Of a stretch of 24,931 bases of DNA, positions 1 to 7,936 are shown piece after piece (within the stretch, counting starts at the first letter, position 1; each line of letters opens with the position of its first letter). The translations under genes and the position numbers were made by a program. Origin of the DNA: a virus; the IMG/VR virus record IMGVR_UViG_3300028920_000005, positions 64,001-88,931 of that record, one strand, 5' to 3'. A model generated the notes under the pieces. It made no database searches, was not told the DNA's origin, and saw only the letters and a list, made by a program, of their open reading frames with translations.

Positions 1-3000
1 ATCTCCAACTCCGTAATCTCTGTCCAAATAGGCATTTGAATACAGTATGGGTGCCAGCCCGGTTCGGCTGCTTCCCTCATACTCTTCAAAAGGCTTTCGC
101 AAAATCTTAGGTATTCCTGACTCCGTGTACGGCAATCCTTGAATTCGTTCGACGAACGATAAGACATGCTTTCTGACATCTTTCTTACTCCCCCCTCTCA
201 ATATCAAATCCAAAGTCGTTTTCTGCGCCTCTCTACTGATCAACGCCGAATCACTTCTCTTCGCCTCAAACCCCTTGATGACAAGAGTATCGGCAGGCTT
301 TCCCTTATAATACAATATCGTTCCTGCATACCTTTTCTTCTTTCCACTAAACAATATATTCTTATACCCCACCTCATACTCAATCACCGCCGGATGTGCT
401 TGACCTTCTTTCATTCCTTTCATAATCAAAAAATCATTAATATCTGCCTCTATCTTTTCCCCTTCCTCCTTCATACTCTCAAATGTCGCCTCACCATCTA
501 ACTTAATCAATAAGCTATCCGTATTATGCAACACCACTGGCACTATTCCAGAAATGAATGTTCCATTGGCACTAACATCATAAACATAATCACAATTTTC
601 TATCTTTTTGATCTTTCTTATAGTCCCAGGATTCACAAATTTATGATGCTTCTTATTAAAACCACCAGGCTTACTGAATCTCATCCCGATATATTTGCCT
701 TTATGAATTCTTACTTTTGTCTCTTGACCTAACTCATTCATCAAATAGGTCAATCCCATACTAATTAATTTAGACTTCTGATCAATTCTAACAAACTCAT
801 AGGCATACGGCCCCTGATCCACTGCCCCATCACCTCTAAAGAAACCTCTCAGGAACGCTAACTTTACCTTCTTATTCCCATTCAACACACGCATAGGAAC
901 TATTTTACTCCTGCCACTATAACATTCCTTTATTAAATTGCGTTCCTTAATCCAAGTAATTCTCCAACATCCATTTTTTTCGGCATAATCTCGTACCGGC
1001 ACATCCTCCCCAGTAACCCTCTTCCATCTCCTCGCCCAATCATATAACATATCTTCGTCACCATTCACCACAAACTGCCCTTTCCCTAACCATGAACCTT
1101 CAGCCAAATAAACACCCCAACACCACGCAAGATCTTCACTCACATCCTCTCTACCCTTCACTTTAGGGAATCTATATAAATCAATCACATCTCCTTCATT
1201 TAATTCCTTCGGCGTTATCGGCTTCCCATTCTGAAACAATGAATGATCTTCAGTCACATCCACCACGCCACCATAATACCACACCCTATACATTTGCTTA
1301 TCAACCTTATGCCTTTTAACATATTTAATAGGTGACCACCCATCTTTTGTCCATATTTCATCATAATTAATATCAGTTGATCTTATACATCCATTAAATT
1401 CGGCAACATCCTCTATCGGCACAATATGAACCCTTTTATCACTTCTCACAATTACAGGACTATCACCAGACACACTATCCCCATAAATGACCTCATAACC
1501 CCTCTCCTCCATCCAACCAATCACAGCCTTAATATTACTTCTCCCAAGCGAAAGAATACTACCAGCAATCACCGGGTAATACAACCTACTACCCGGAAAT
1601 CCGAAATATCCAAATATCGCCGCTATCATCTGCTTAATACCATACTGCCTCTTATCCAATACCTGATACTCCGAATCATCAAAATCATACTGCTTCATCT
1701 TAGCTTTGATCTCCCCCCTGAATGCCATCAACTTCTTAATCATTTTCGGCACAATGCCTGGAATATCCTTCCTGAAATGTGCATCACGCACATCAGGGAT
1801 ATTATGGTATGCTTCTGGATCAGCCGGGCTACGAACCAACGTCTCCGGTGAGATGTTATATGACATAATAATGTTTGGATACATACCAGCGAAATCCACC
1901 ATAATGACCTTATCATGTACTCCCTTCTTAGGCTGGTGCACATACGCACCTTCCATCTGGACCCTTTCACTCTTGCCTCTCGTGCCCAAGACATAATGCC
2001 CATGAAACTCCCTCAATGTCGCAATATCACCATACATGGACGTAAACATAGTATCCTCCAGTCTACATCCACAAACTCTTCTCATCCCATCAAATGTATC
2101 AATTAATCCCAACTTCCTATCAATCAGCAACATCTTCTTAACGTCGCCCATATTATAAGGCACAATCTTCTCTAAGTTCTCTCTATTCATATACCTCTCA
2201 TAATCGAACTTCGTCTCTTCCCAACCGACAAACTCATCCAATGCGGCAATATCATCCAACTTATAACTATCAAATGTCCTACCCTGAAAGAACTTCTTAA
2301 AGCAACTATCCAAATCAATTACATTCATTCCAAGTATCTTAAACTTCTGCTTACCGTGGCTCTCTACATAATTCATAGGACTCATGCCATTGGGACTTAT
2401 CCCATGTTTCAACATTCTATTATAAAGGTACGTCATATCAAAACCAATCAAATTCCACCCCGTCAACACATCAACGTCCTGCGCAGCAAACCACCATATA
2501 AACTCCTGCAACATCTGCTTCTCTTCTTCCTCATTCGTACAGCTAAACACCATCAACTCATCTTCATCAACAATAAACGCATCATCAGTAATCCTCATAT
2601 CACTGGTCGCACACGTAATGGTCAATATCATATTTGGCGCAATCTCAGGTTCAGGGAAAGGCCACTTACCATTCTCATCCTGCACTAACTCTACCTCAAT
2701 ATCCAAATACATCTTCTTCATGTTGATATGCCCAAGATCTTCCGCAGGCACCAATCTCCCATCAATAATGTCGAACCCGTTTCGGATCTCCTTGTCAATG
2801 AGCACTCGCAACGGGAAGGGCAATTTGTCCTCATAAGCCCTAGAGTAGCGCTTAGATTCCGTGGGCACATCTCTGGGTAATGACACATTAACTCGCTTAA
2901 CCATTGTTCCATCAACCGCTCTGAATGTATCCCCCTCATCGAAAACCTCACGCTCAGGTGCGTAGAAGTATGGACTCCACGGAATCTTACATTTAACTCT

Positions 3001-3099
3001 TCCACCATTTTCATCTCTCCCGAATATATATACCATTGGGAATCGGTTTTCACCTCTGCCCTCTACTGTGTAATCTGCACTCATCCAAACGTAACTCAT
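1..3099 (-). CDS. polB: Family B DNA polymerase with intein (C-terminus beyond window edge)
   Basis: Replicative archaeal-type family B DNA polymerase precursor; 1,033 codons are visible and the end lies outside the window. Seen in order: ExoI DIE (D133), ExoII NxxxFD (N216, D221) and ExoIII YxxxD (D319), so the 3'-5' proofreading site is complete; motif A, VDFAGMYPN (D402); motif B around YGIKQMIAAIFGYFG; motif C YGDTDS with catalytic D541 just before an intein and the second D just after it; and the KKRY segment near residue 924. The start is ATG at 3099 with GGAG 11 nt upstream and the DpdA-like stop 25 nt upstream; ATG at codon 6 is an alternative. The reading frame is open throughout, including the intein. 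By family, this protein would copy the element's own genome. Confidence 0.97.
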   Translation of the reverse strand, partial: MSYVWMSADYTVEGRGENRFPMVYIFGRDENGGRVKCKIPWSPYFYAPEREVFDEGDTFRAVDGTMVKRVNVSLPRDVPTESKRYSRAYEDKLPFPLRVLIDKEIRNGFDIIDGRLVPAEDLGHINMKKMYLDIEVELVQDENGKWPFPEPEIAPNMILTITCATSDMRITDDAFIVDEDELMVFSCTNEEEEKQMLQEFIWWFAAQDVDVLTGWNLIGFDMTYLYNRMLKHGISPNGMSPMNYVESHGKQKFKILGMNVIDLDSCFKKFFQGRTFDSYKLDDIAALDEFVGWEETKFDYERYMNRENLEKIVPYNMGDVKKMLLIDRKLGLIDTFDGMRRVCGCRLEDTMFTSMYGDIATLREFHGHYVLGTRGKSERVQMEGAYVHQPKKGVHDKVIMVDFAGMYPNIIMSYNISPETLVRSPADPEAYHNIPDVRDAHFRKDIPGIVPKMIKKLMAFRGEIKAKMKQYDFDDSEYQVLDKRQYGIKQMIAAIFGYFGFPGSRLYYPVIAGSILSLGRSNIKAVIGWMEERGYEVIYGDSVSGDSPVIVRSDKRVHIVPIEDVAEFNGCIRSTDINYDEIWTKDGWSPIKYVKRHKVDKQMYRVWYYGGVVDVTEDHSLFQNGKPITPKELNEGDVIDLYRFPKVKGREDVSEDLAWCWGVYLAEGSWLGKGQFVVNGDEDMLYDWARRWKRVTGEDVPVRDYAEKNGCWRITWIKERNLIKECYSGRSKIVPMRVLNGNKKVKLAFLRGFFRGDGAVDQGPYAYEFVRIDQKSKLISMGLTYLMNELGQETKVRIHKGKYIGMRFSKPGGFNKKHHKFVNPGTIRKIKKIENCDYVYDVSANGTFISGIVPVVLHNTDSLLIKLDGEATFESMKEEGEKIEADINDFLIMKGMKEGQAHPAVIEYEVGYKNILFSGKKKRYAGTILYYKGKPADTLVIKGFEAKRSDSALISREAQKTTLDLILRGGSKKDVRKHVLSFVERIQGLPYTESGIPKILRKPFEEYEGSSRTGLAPILYSNAYLDRDYGVGD
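523..1476 (-). other. Intein in PolB motif C, with LAGLIDADG endonuclease
   Basis: In-frame 318-residue intein splitting YGD from TDS. It begins with Ser (SVSGDSPVIV, block A), has a block B VTEDHSLF, and ends VPVVLHN directly before Thr, the expected His-Asn/+1 Thr junction. Two dodecapeptide motifs of a LAGLIDADG (DOD) homing endonuclease are visible: WGVYLAEGS (E at intein residue 126) and LRGFFRGDG (D at residue 216). Both acidic residues are present, so the endonuclease may be active. The insertion point matches the site used by archaeal Pol inteins such as Tli Pol-2. Excision would restore YGDTDS. Confidence 0.96.
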
Positions 3100-3123
3100 C
3101 CGTTACTCAACTCCTTACAATAT

Positions 3124-3846
3124 TCACACATTCAGATATTTAACACTCTCAGTCTTCTTACAATGTTTCCTCAGCCTCTCCATCAGCCGTACAGCTAACT
3201 CAACCTGAAAATCACTCATTTCCATCTCCCAATCGAGCCTCTTCTTCTCCTGTGCCCGCTTCCACGGAAAACTCGTATCCAAGCTATACACACATGGCGG
3301 CGCCAACCCAATCTCATCAGTGTTCTTCAATCCCAGATAATGTATATTAAATACCTTCACCCTAGGTATCAGTCTTGCGATCGTCGCTCTCTGATACACA
3401 CTCTTCCAATGCATATACGGAATGCCAAAACTAATCGCACCATTCTGACTATAAAACGCATACTCATAGTTAAGAGCCTCAATATCCTGTCCATGCAACA
3501 CGGCCATCCAGTCAATCTTATAAAACAGTTCCCCCAGACTTGCCTCCGCCTTATTCAGGAAAGTTAACCCTCTTTCGGTACTGTTCCTCACATCATGGAT
3601 ATCATCCGGCAACACAACCCTCTGCGGCTGCAACTTAGATATCCACTCCAAATATTCCTCATCACCCATCGCCACGCCCTTCTCAAAGGCACCATTATCA
3701 AGCAGTATCATCTTCCCTCCTTTCCGCAACCCCCGATAAAACTTCCAATACTCCTCTCTGTCCAAGAAAGAAGCAATCACCATATGGTTATCATACTCCT
3801 TCACATGTTGTAAATACTTGAATGGCGCAATCGCATAATACTCCAT
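3124..3846 (-). CDS. DpdA-like tRNA/DNA-guanine transglycosylase family protein
   Basis: 240 residues with the hallmarks of a TGT-like TIM barrel. MILLDNGAFE (D50) matches the DSGGFQ catalytic segment of tRNA-guanine transglycosylases. NIHYLGL (167-173) matches their HLLG-type strand, and YSLDTSFPW (D190) is at the position of the nucleophilic Asp. The Cys/His zinc site of cellular TGTs is not seen, and the protein is much shorter than archaeal ArcTGT. Phage relatives (DpdA) put 7-deazaguanines into DNA, which masks it from restriction enzymes. Archaeal hosts already make preQ0 for archaeosine, so no biosynthesis genes need be carried, and none are visible. It sits directly upstream of polB. 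A role in tRNA cannot be excluded. Confidence 0.72.
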   Translation of the reverse strand: MEYYAIAPFKYLQHVKEYDNHMVIASFLDREEYWKFYRGLRKGGKMILLDNGAFEKGVAMGDEEYLEWISKLQPQRVVLPDDIHDVRNSTERGLTFLNKAEASLGELFYKIDWMAVLHGQDIEALNYEYAFYSQNGAISFGIPYMHWKSVYQRATIARLIPRVKVFNIHYLGLKNTDEIGLAPPCVYSLDTSFPWKRAQEKKRLDWEMEMSDFQVELAVRLMERLRKHCKKTESVKYLNV

Positions 3847-3980
3847 TACACACCCCTCCTCTTTCTAACATTATCAGCCATAATCATATCAACCCAACAT
3901 GTGTTGCAATGATATCCGATCAGCCCACTTGAATACTTTCTCTCTACTCCTGGCTCTCCGCAATCTTGGCAATCTTCCAC
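3846..3980 (-). CDS. Zinc-ribbon mini-protein, GTG start
   Basis: 44-residue protein starting GTG with AGGAG 8 nt upstream. Two knuckles are seen: CQDCG near the start and CNTC at about residues 25-28. Its stop TAA shares a base with the ATG of the DpdA-like gene (TAATG), so the two are probably translationally coupled. No family recognised; a zinc-stabilised adaptor or nucleic-acid binder is the usual inference for this fold. Confidence 0.72.
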   Translation of the reverse strand: MEDCQDCGEPGVERKYSSGLIGYHCNTCWVDMIMADNVRKRRGV

Positions 3981-3984
3981 GTTA

Positions 3985-4290
3985 TCAGCTCCTATACTTC
4001 TGTTCTGGATCACAATCTCTACAATACACTCTTTCTGTAATCATGGTAGGCACTCCACATCCTCTGCAATGTACCCAAACCTTATCCCTATCAAACGTCA
4101 ATCTCCTGCCTCTAACTGTTCGAACGAAGATCTTACTCGCCGGAGAGCGGGCCACATTTAGTGCACCCACCGTGCACTTTCCCACAGAAGGTTTCAATCC
4201 AGGGGGGATTTTAGTCTCTACAGGGGGCTTGAAACCCCACTCAGCCGGTTTCGAGGACTCATTCAAACATTCATCCCACCAAAAAAGCAT
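3985..4290 (-). CDS. Zinc-ribbon protein, function unknown
   Basis: 101 residues. The C-terminal part carries CRGCG and CRDC knuckles about 16 residues apart, a plausible zinc ribbon. The middle is Pro/Lys-rich with the imperfect repeat KPPVETKIPPGLKPS, and its DNA has several inverted repeats (see findings). It overlaps the end of the preceding gene by 20 nt. The ATG at 4290 lacks a clear ribosome-binding site; TTG at 4266 with GGTGG upstream is an alternative start. Only the zinc-ribbon part is well supported. Confidence 0.58.
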   Translation of the reverse strand: MLFWWDECLNESSKPAEWGFKPPVETKIPPGLKPSVGKCTVGALNVARSPASKIFVRTVRGRRLTFDRDKVWVHCRGCGVPTMITERVYCRDCDPEQKYRS

Positions 4291-4567
4291 TAGCTAATCG
4301 AAATTCGCCACAGGCGTTTCGGTAGGCATTTTTACATTCATTCGTTTTTTCACAGATGAGCATGTCCCCATTCCAATATCCGCATAGGCAACACTTCTTC
4401 CTCACAACAACACATTCGTCTTGTTTCTCTCCATTTTGTTTGTCCACTACTCTTATATCGTGAAGATTGCCAAAATCCCTACAGTTCACGTATTGAAACC
4501 CAAGGGCGATGACGGCATCGCCATACGGAGTTGTTTTCACGGCTTGTTTCTCTCCATCATCTATCAT
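4271..4567 (-). CDS. Cys-rich hypothetical protein
   Basis: 98 residues. A Cys cluster in the C-terminal half (CCLCG, then C, C and C over the next 25 residues) suggests a zinc site. ATG at 4567 is chosen because GGGAGG lies about 9 nt upstream and it overlaps the end of the preceding gene by 11 nt. A longer ORF begins upstream but has no ribosome-binding site. No family recognised. Confidence 0.72.
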   Translation of the reverse strand: MIDDGEKQAVKTTPYGDAVIALGFQYVNCRDFGNLHDIRVVDKQNGEKQDECVVVRKKCCLCGYWNGDMLICEKTNECKNAYRNACGEFRLANAFLVG

Positions 4568-4760
4568 CGTTACCTTCCTCCCAAGATTCCCTCGAATAAT
4601 CATATTCCTCCACCAGCATCATTTTAAGATGGTTTATCTTATCCTCCACCTTTTTTAATCTACTCGGCCCCCATCTATCTGAGTAATGCCGAAAGTCATC
4701 GGCTATTTCAAGCGACAAGTCAAACGAATTATCAGTTTCCTTTCGTACTGTTGATGTCAT
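4557..4760 (-). CDS. Small charged helical protein
   Basis: 67 residues, mostly charged and predicted helical, with no Cys. The start ATG at 4760 has AGGAG 8 nt upstream and overlaps the previous stop as ATGA, a coupling seen throughout this operon. No family recognised. Confidence 0.72.
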   Translation of the reverse strand: MTSTVRKETDNSFDLSLEIADDFRHYSDRWGPSRLKKVEDKINHLKMMLVEEYDYSRESWEEGNDDR

Positions 4761-5029
4761 TGAATCATCTCCTTTTCGGCGCATTCATTATAATCATCAT
4801 AAAACCTTTTCCAGCTTTCATACCACGGTTGTCTCTCTAAATCTGATTGTTGATGAAAATGCCGTATCACTATCTCCCGTTTTCGAACGCATCCTAAAAT
4901 GTCAGTATGTTCTTCATATTCTCTGGTATGGTGTACCACCATCCACGATATACCAGTTGGGTCTGTTTCTCCAAAATAACTAAAATTCCCAAGCTCTCCG
5001 CACTCGGGACAGATAACTATTCCTGTCAT
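4757..5029 (-). CDS. Zinc-knuckle hypothetical protein
   Basis: 90 residues. It opens with an ICPECG knuckle, and single Cys residues at about 47 and 83 could complete a metal site. Rich in aromatic and acidic residues. ATGA-coupled at both ends to its neighbours, which supports it as a translated cistron. Function unknown. Confidence 0.75.
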   Translation of the reverse strand: MTGIVICPECGELGNFSYFGETDPTGISWMVVHHTREYEEHTDILGCVRKREIVIRHFHQQSDLERQPWYESWKRFYDDYNECAEKEMIQ

Positions 5030-5352
5030 TGGTCATCCTCCCACCCTGGGTTTGATCTATCGAACCCTTCCGCCCACTCCGCAATTTCCCATACCTTTTG
5101 AATGGCGATCTCGGTGGTGAACCCAGGTCGTTTGTGTCTCCATCTTAATAGATATCCTAAATTGGAATATGTTGAGCCCACTCCTTTACCACAATGCCCT
5201 TCATACGCCGGACAAACTTTTATACAGCTACGAAAAAAAGCAGTGTTAAAATAATCACAAAAATTACAGGTATGATCCATCCAATCAAGCCAAGCTGATT
5301 CTCTACCGTATCTCTCAATACTCGTTGCTATCTCTACCCAATCCTTTTTCAT
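5026..5352 (-). CDS. Cys-rich hypothetical protein
   Basis: 108 residues with CNFC, then C, C and C within the next 25 residues, a pattern fitting one compact zinc or metal site, followed by a Trp-rich C-terminal half. Start and stop both use ATGA overlaps with flanking genes. No family recognised. Confidence 0.74.
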   Translation of the reverse strand: MKKDWVEIATSIERYGRESAWLDWMDHTCNFCDYFNTAFFRSCIKVCPAYEGHCGKGVGSTYSNLGYLLRWRHKRPGFTTEIAIQKVWEIAEWAEGFDRSNPGWEDDQ

Positions 5353-5636
5353 TCAACCCCTCCTTTATCCATTCTCCTTCTCAACATATCCCCAATGGGA
5401 CAATTCATACACTGTAAACAATGATCCTCATCAATATACGAATCACAGTTTTTTCTAATGTGGTCAACCAGGTATTGACGTTCTCTTATCATTTCCAGCC
5501 ATTCTTCCTTGTCCCGTTGAACCACCTCGTTGCTTGTGACAACAACCGCCTGTAATGCACTTATCTGTTTGAATAGTCCCTGTATGCGGCTCCATGTGGC
5601 ATCGCAAGCGAAGCAACGCCCTTCGTTCAGTCTCAT
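5349..5636 (-). CDS. Hypothetical protein with CxxC pairs and a coiled-coil centre
   Basis: 95 residues: CFAC near the N-terminus, a long helical and probably coiled-coil centre (about 15-65), then CLQCMNC near the C-terminus. The two Cys groups could join at the base of a helical hairpin. ATG at 5636 follows GAGG by 4 nt and lies just after the previous stop. Function unknown. Confidence 0.73.
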   Translation of the reverse strand: MRLNEGRCFACDATWSRIQGLFKQISALQAVVVTSNEVVQRDKEEWLEMIRERQYLVDHIRKNCDSYIDEDHCLQCMNCPIGDMLRRRMDKGGVE

Positions 5637-5642
5637 ATGGCC

Positions 5643-6065
5643 TCAGTCGTTGTCTATGAATCTCAGCCATGTCTCAGTGATACTGTCACTGTTCACAGTT
5701 CTCTGGACCATAAAGTACCCGTAAACGCTCCCGTCCACGTCTCCATGCACGAAGTCATCTTCGCAAAGCGATGGCAACCCATACCTGTCAGCCTCACTTA
5801 TGCAAACGAACTTGTCGAGACACCTGAGCTTACCCAAGAGCTCACCCAAGGTGGGCACATCAACGACAATATCAATGTACTCCCTCGACGTAGTGATCTT
5901 ATCTGGAGGATTTTGGTTCAGTTCAAACACTTTCAACGCAGTCCTTGATTCGTTGAGGCAATGCATGTCCCTACAGAGCCTGTGGGCACGCAGCGTTCCT
6001 CCTCCGAGAATAGTCCTGGTCTGCCAAGGCCAGATAACCTTTTTGCAATAATAGCATACTTTCAT
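5643..6065 (-). CDS. Zinc-binding hypothetical protein, 140 aa
   Basis: The N-terminus has a CYYCKK knuckle followed by H and C residues (HRLC, MHC), suggesting a treble-clef or LIM-like zinc site. The rest is mixed alpha/beta without a family I recognise. ATG at 6065 is chosen because GGAGG sits 7 nt upstream; an ATG 24 codons earlier would overlap the preceding gene more deeply and lacks such a site. Confidence 0.76.
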   Translation of the reverse strand: MKVCYYCKKVIWPWQTRTILGGGTLRAHRLCRDMHCLNESRTALKVFELNQNPPDKITTSREYIDIVVDVPTLGELLGKLRCLDKFVCISEADRYGLPSLCEDDFVHGDVDGSVYGYFMVQRTVNSDSITETWLRFIDND

Positions 6066-6084
6066 CAATCTTCCTCCCATAGAT

Positions 6085-6303
6085 TTATCCTCCGCATAAT
6101 ATACAACCGCCCCAGTCCTCCGCATTTGCTGATTCAAGAATCTCCCGGCACCATCGACGAACCTCAGTTACAACTGGCGGTTCCCAGTGGGGTTCCTTTT
6201 TACCCACATCATTTGATTCTTTCTCAGCTTGTTCGATGATAAGAACATTAAGTTCTTCAAACTTTTGTTCTATCTCGTCATACTTTTGGTTGTTATCCGA
6301 CAT
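6085..6303 (-). CDS. Small acidic protein with C-terminal CxxC
   Basis: 72 residues, acidic and helical, ending GGCILCGG, so a CxxC pair is at the extreme C-terminus. ATG at 6303 follows AGAGGT by about 8 nt. Its first codons (MSDNN) are nearly identical in DNA to those of the next gene upstream (MSDNK). Function unknown. Confidence 0.7.
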   Translation of the reverse strand: MSDNNQKYDEIEQKFEELNVLIIEQAEKESNDVGKKEPHWEPPVVTEVRRWCREILESANAEDWGGCILCGG

Positions 6304-6492
6304 TCACATCAACCTCTCATAACATCCTTTACAAACGGGCATCCCCGCCCATTCATCTGTTTTATCGGTATCCACCACCTTACCTTCATACATGGGCATA
6401 TAAAGACCGAGGGGTGTTTCTTCACCGCACACCGAACATTCGGCATACTTTGGATACAATTCGATTACATTGATTTGTTTGTTATCCGACAT
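6304..6492 (-). CDS. Zinc-ribbon small protein
   Basis: 62 residues with CSVCG and CKGC pairs about 34 residues apart, the spacing of a two-knuckle zinc ribbon. ATG at 6492 has GGAGG 7 nt upstream, which favours it over the in-frame start two codons earlier. It abuts the next gene. Function unknown. Confidence 0.78.
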   Translation of the reverse strand: MSDNKQINVIELYPKYAECSVCGEETPLGLYMPMYEGKVVDTDKTDEWAGMPVCKGCYERLM

Positions 6493-6718
6493 TCTCATCC
6501 CTCCGTTTAGTAATCATCTCTATCGTTTCCTCTAACGAGGCAACTCTATTTTTTGCTTCGGTGTGGGTTCCGTCCTTCTTGTATTTGTGCCACTCCCATG
6601 ACCCCTCCACGGCAACCAAATAAACAATGGCCATGTCGTGCTCATTATCAAGCACCGCAAGAGCGATGTTAAACTCTTCCAACGTGAATGTCCTAACCAT
6701 CGGCACACTTCCTGCCAT
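6482..6718 (-). CDS. Hypothetical protein, 78 aa
   Basis: A small mixed alpha/beta protein without Cys pairs: a helix, the strand IVYLVAVEGSWEWHKY, a helical C-terminus. It overlaps the next gene by 11 nt. The start is uncertain: ATG at 6718 has only GAAG upstream, and ATG at 6700 is possible. No family recognised. Confidence 0.68.
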   Translation of the reverse strand: MAGSVPMVRTFTLEEFNIALAVLDNEHDMAIVYLVAVEGSWEWHKYKKDGTHTEAKNRVASLEETIEMITKRRDENVG

Positions 6719-6724
6719 CTTCTG

Positions 6725-6946
6725 TCATTCAATCTTTTGAATCACTGGCTTTCCATCATCTCTAGGCAAATACTCACCAAACAAAGTCATCCTCATCGCC
6801 TGATAGGCATCCAAATAATACTGCGACCTCGGATCTTTCGCCAACCGATGCTCCCTAATACAATCATCAATATACTCCTTCACCACATCCTCCTCCCACA
6901 TAAGTATCTGTTCACCGTTTTCTGCAAATCTCGTCTTATATTTCAT
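6725..6946 (-). CDS. Hypothetical protein, 73 aa; first gene after the terminator
   Basis: Charged, helical protein without Cys pairs. The start ATG at 6946 has AGGAG 9 nt upstream; the ATG three codons earlier touches that site and is unlikely. It is the first gene after the hairpin/U8 element, so it either has a weak promoter I did not identify or depends on read-through. No family recognised. Confidence 0.7.
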   Translation of the reverse strand: MKYKTRFAENGEQILMWEEDVVKEYIDDCIREHRLAKDPRSQYYLDAYQAMRMTLFGEYLPRDDGKPVIQKIE

Positions 6947-6964
6947 CTCTGTCATCTCCTGTCT

Positions 6965-6993
6965 AAAAAAAATAAGTTAAGCCTCAGAGGCTT
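6965..6993 (-). terminator. Hairpin plus U8 terminator after the Sak4-like gene
   Basis: Minus strand: AAGCC-TCTGA-GGCTT hairpin (6979-6993) overlapping the stop codon, followed a few bases later by eight T residues (6965-6972). U-tracts terminate archaeal transcription by themselves; the added hairpin resembles a bacterial intrinsic terminator. It would end the AbrB-like/RPA-like/Sak4-like unit. Confidence 0.7.
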
Positions 6994-7909
6994 CAGCTTT
7001 CGCATCAGCCCCCTCTGGCTTAACTCCGCGGAACCTCTCAAGAAGGGCATGTATCCCACTCCACTCCACCGTATCGCCCCTCTTAACAGCCACCACATGT
7101 TCAACACCCTCGAGATCAAGTGCGCCCTTACTCTTCTCTACCCTCGCCACAAACTCCACTGAATCCTCAATCACCTTTCTCTCCATCATCACCTTTTGGA
7201 ACATCATCCCAGGTGTTGATTTCTCCCAGTCAGGATCATAGGAGTCTACCCCCAATTCTGTTTTGTCTCCGACTCTCTTCCAGCTCATCTTGGCCTTCAG
7301 ATGCGTCGTATAGAGCTTATCGCACTTCATTCTCTTCAGCAGATGAACTACAGTATTGTAGTGTCGATTTCTTTTTGACCACTGCCACGAATCCTTGATC
7401 TGGACATTCGCATCTATCTTCATGTCCTGATACCGCATGACGTATTCGCAGATCTTGAGAAGCGTATCCAAACCATCAAACACCACCGCCGCCAACTTCA
7501 GCTCATCTTCTTTCTCTACGATATACCTAACAGTCACCAATATCTTGTTATACGTAGTCACGTAGTCAATCTTTCCATCTTTGTGCACGATGAACGGATC
7601 AAAGATGACAATATTCTCATCGTCACCATGAAAATGAGACTTAATTGGCCCAGCGCTACCATCTAAATCAAAGATAATAACCTTCTGACCCTTCTTCTTC
7701 TGTGCCTCATTGCGGCAATCCATCGCCGCCCCTGTCTTCGCCGTTCCATCATGCCCATACAACACCATATTCACGCCACTGTGCGCAACATGCTTGGCCC
7801 CTTCGGCCAACCACTGTCGAACACTATCGTCCGTGAAATCCGCCTTGGGAGCGGGATCATCGGCGTTAGCCTCACCCACATTTGCCCAAGACCCACCATT
7901 ACTTTCCAT
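6977..7909 (-). CDS. Sak4-like RecA-family ATPase (single-strand annealing recombinase)
   Basis: 310 residues. A single RecA/RadA-like ATPase core: Walker A GHDGTAKT (52-59), Walker B AAVVFDGLDTL (acidic D145 and D148), and a strand ending DLDGSAGP. It lacks the N-terminal domain and DNA-binding loops of full RadA, as in the phage Sak4/AAA_24 group, which works with a single-strand binding protein in recombination-dependent replication. ATG at 7909 follows GAGGGGTAGGG. It lies 27 nt after the RPA-like gene, the pairing expected for Sak4. The C-terminus is Ala/Glu-rich and probably disordered. Family assignment is good; the exact role is inferred. Confidence 0.85.
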   Translation of the reverse strand: MESNGGSWANVGEANADDPAPKADFTDDSVRQWLAEGAKHVAHSGVNMVLYGHDGTAKTGAAMDCRNEAQKKKGQKVIIFDLDGSAGPIKSHFHGDDENIVIFDPFIVHKDGKIDYVTTYNKILVTVRYIVEKEDELKLAAVVFDGLDTLLKICEYVMRYQDMKIDANVQIKDSWQWSKRNRHYNTVVHLLKRMKCDKLYTTHLKAKMSWKRVGDKTELGVDSYDPDWEKSTPGMMFQKVMMERKVIEDSVEFVARVEKSKGALDLEGVEHVVAVKRGDTVEWSGIHALLERFRGVKPEGADAKAEASEA

Positions 7910-7936
7910 CCCTACCCCTCATCCATATGGTGGCGT

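Noticed and set aside
166-2836. Several open frames on both strands across the first 3 kb, including a minus-strand frame at 2718-3053
   Set aside because: They are shadows of the continuous polB frame, whose exonuclease, polymerase and intein motifs fix the reading frame.
4185-4240. CRISPR-like GTTTCAATCC/TTGAAAC sequences
   Set aside because: Only one inverted pair, no regular repeats with spacers, and no cas genes nearby.
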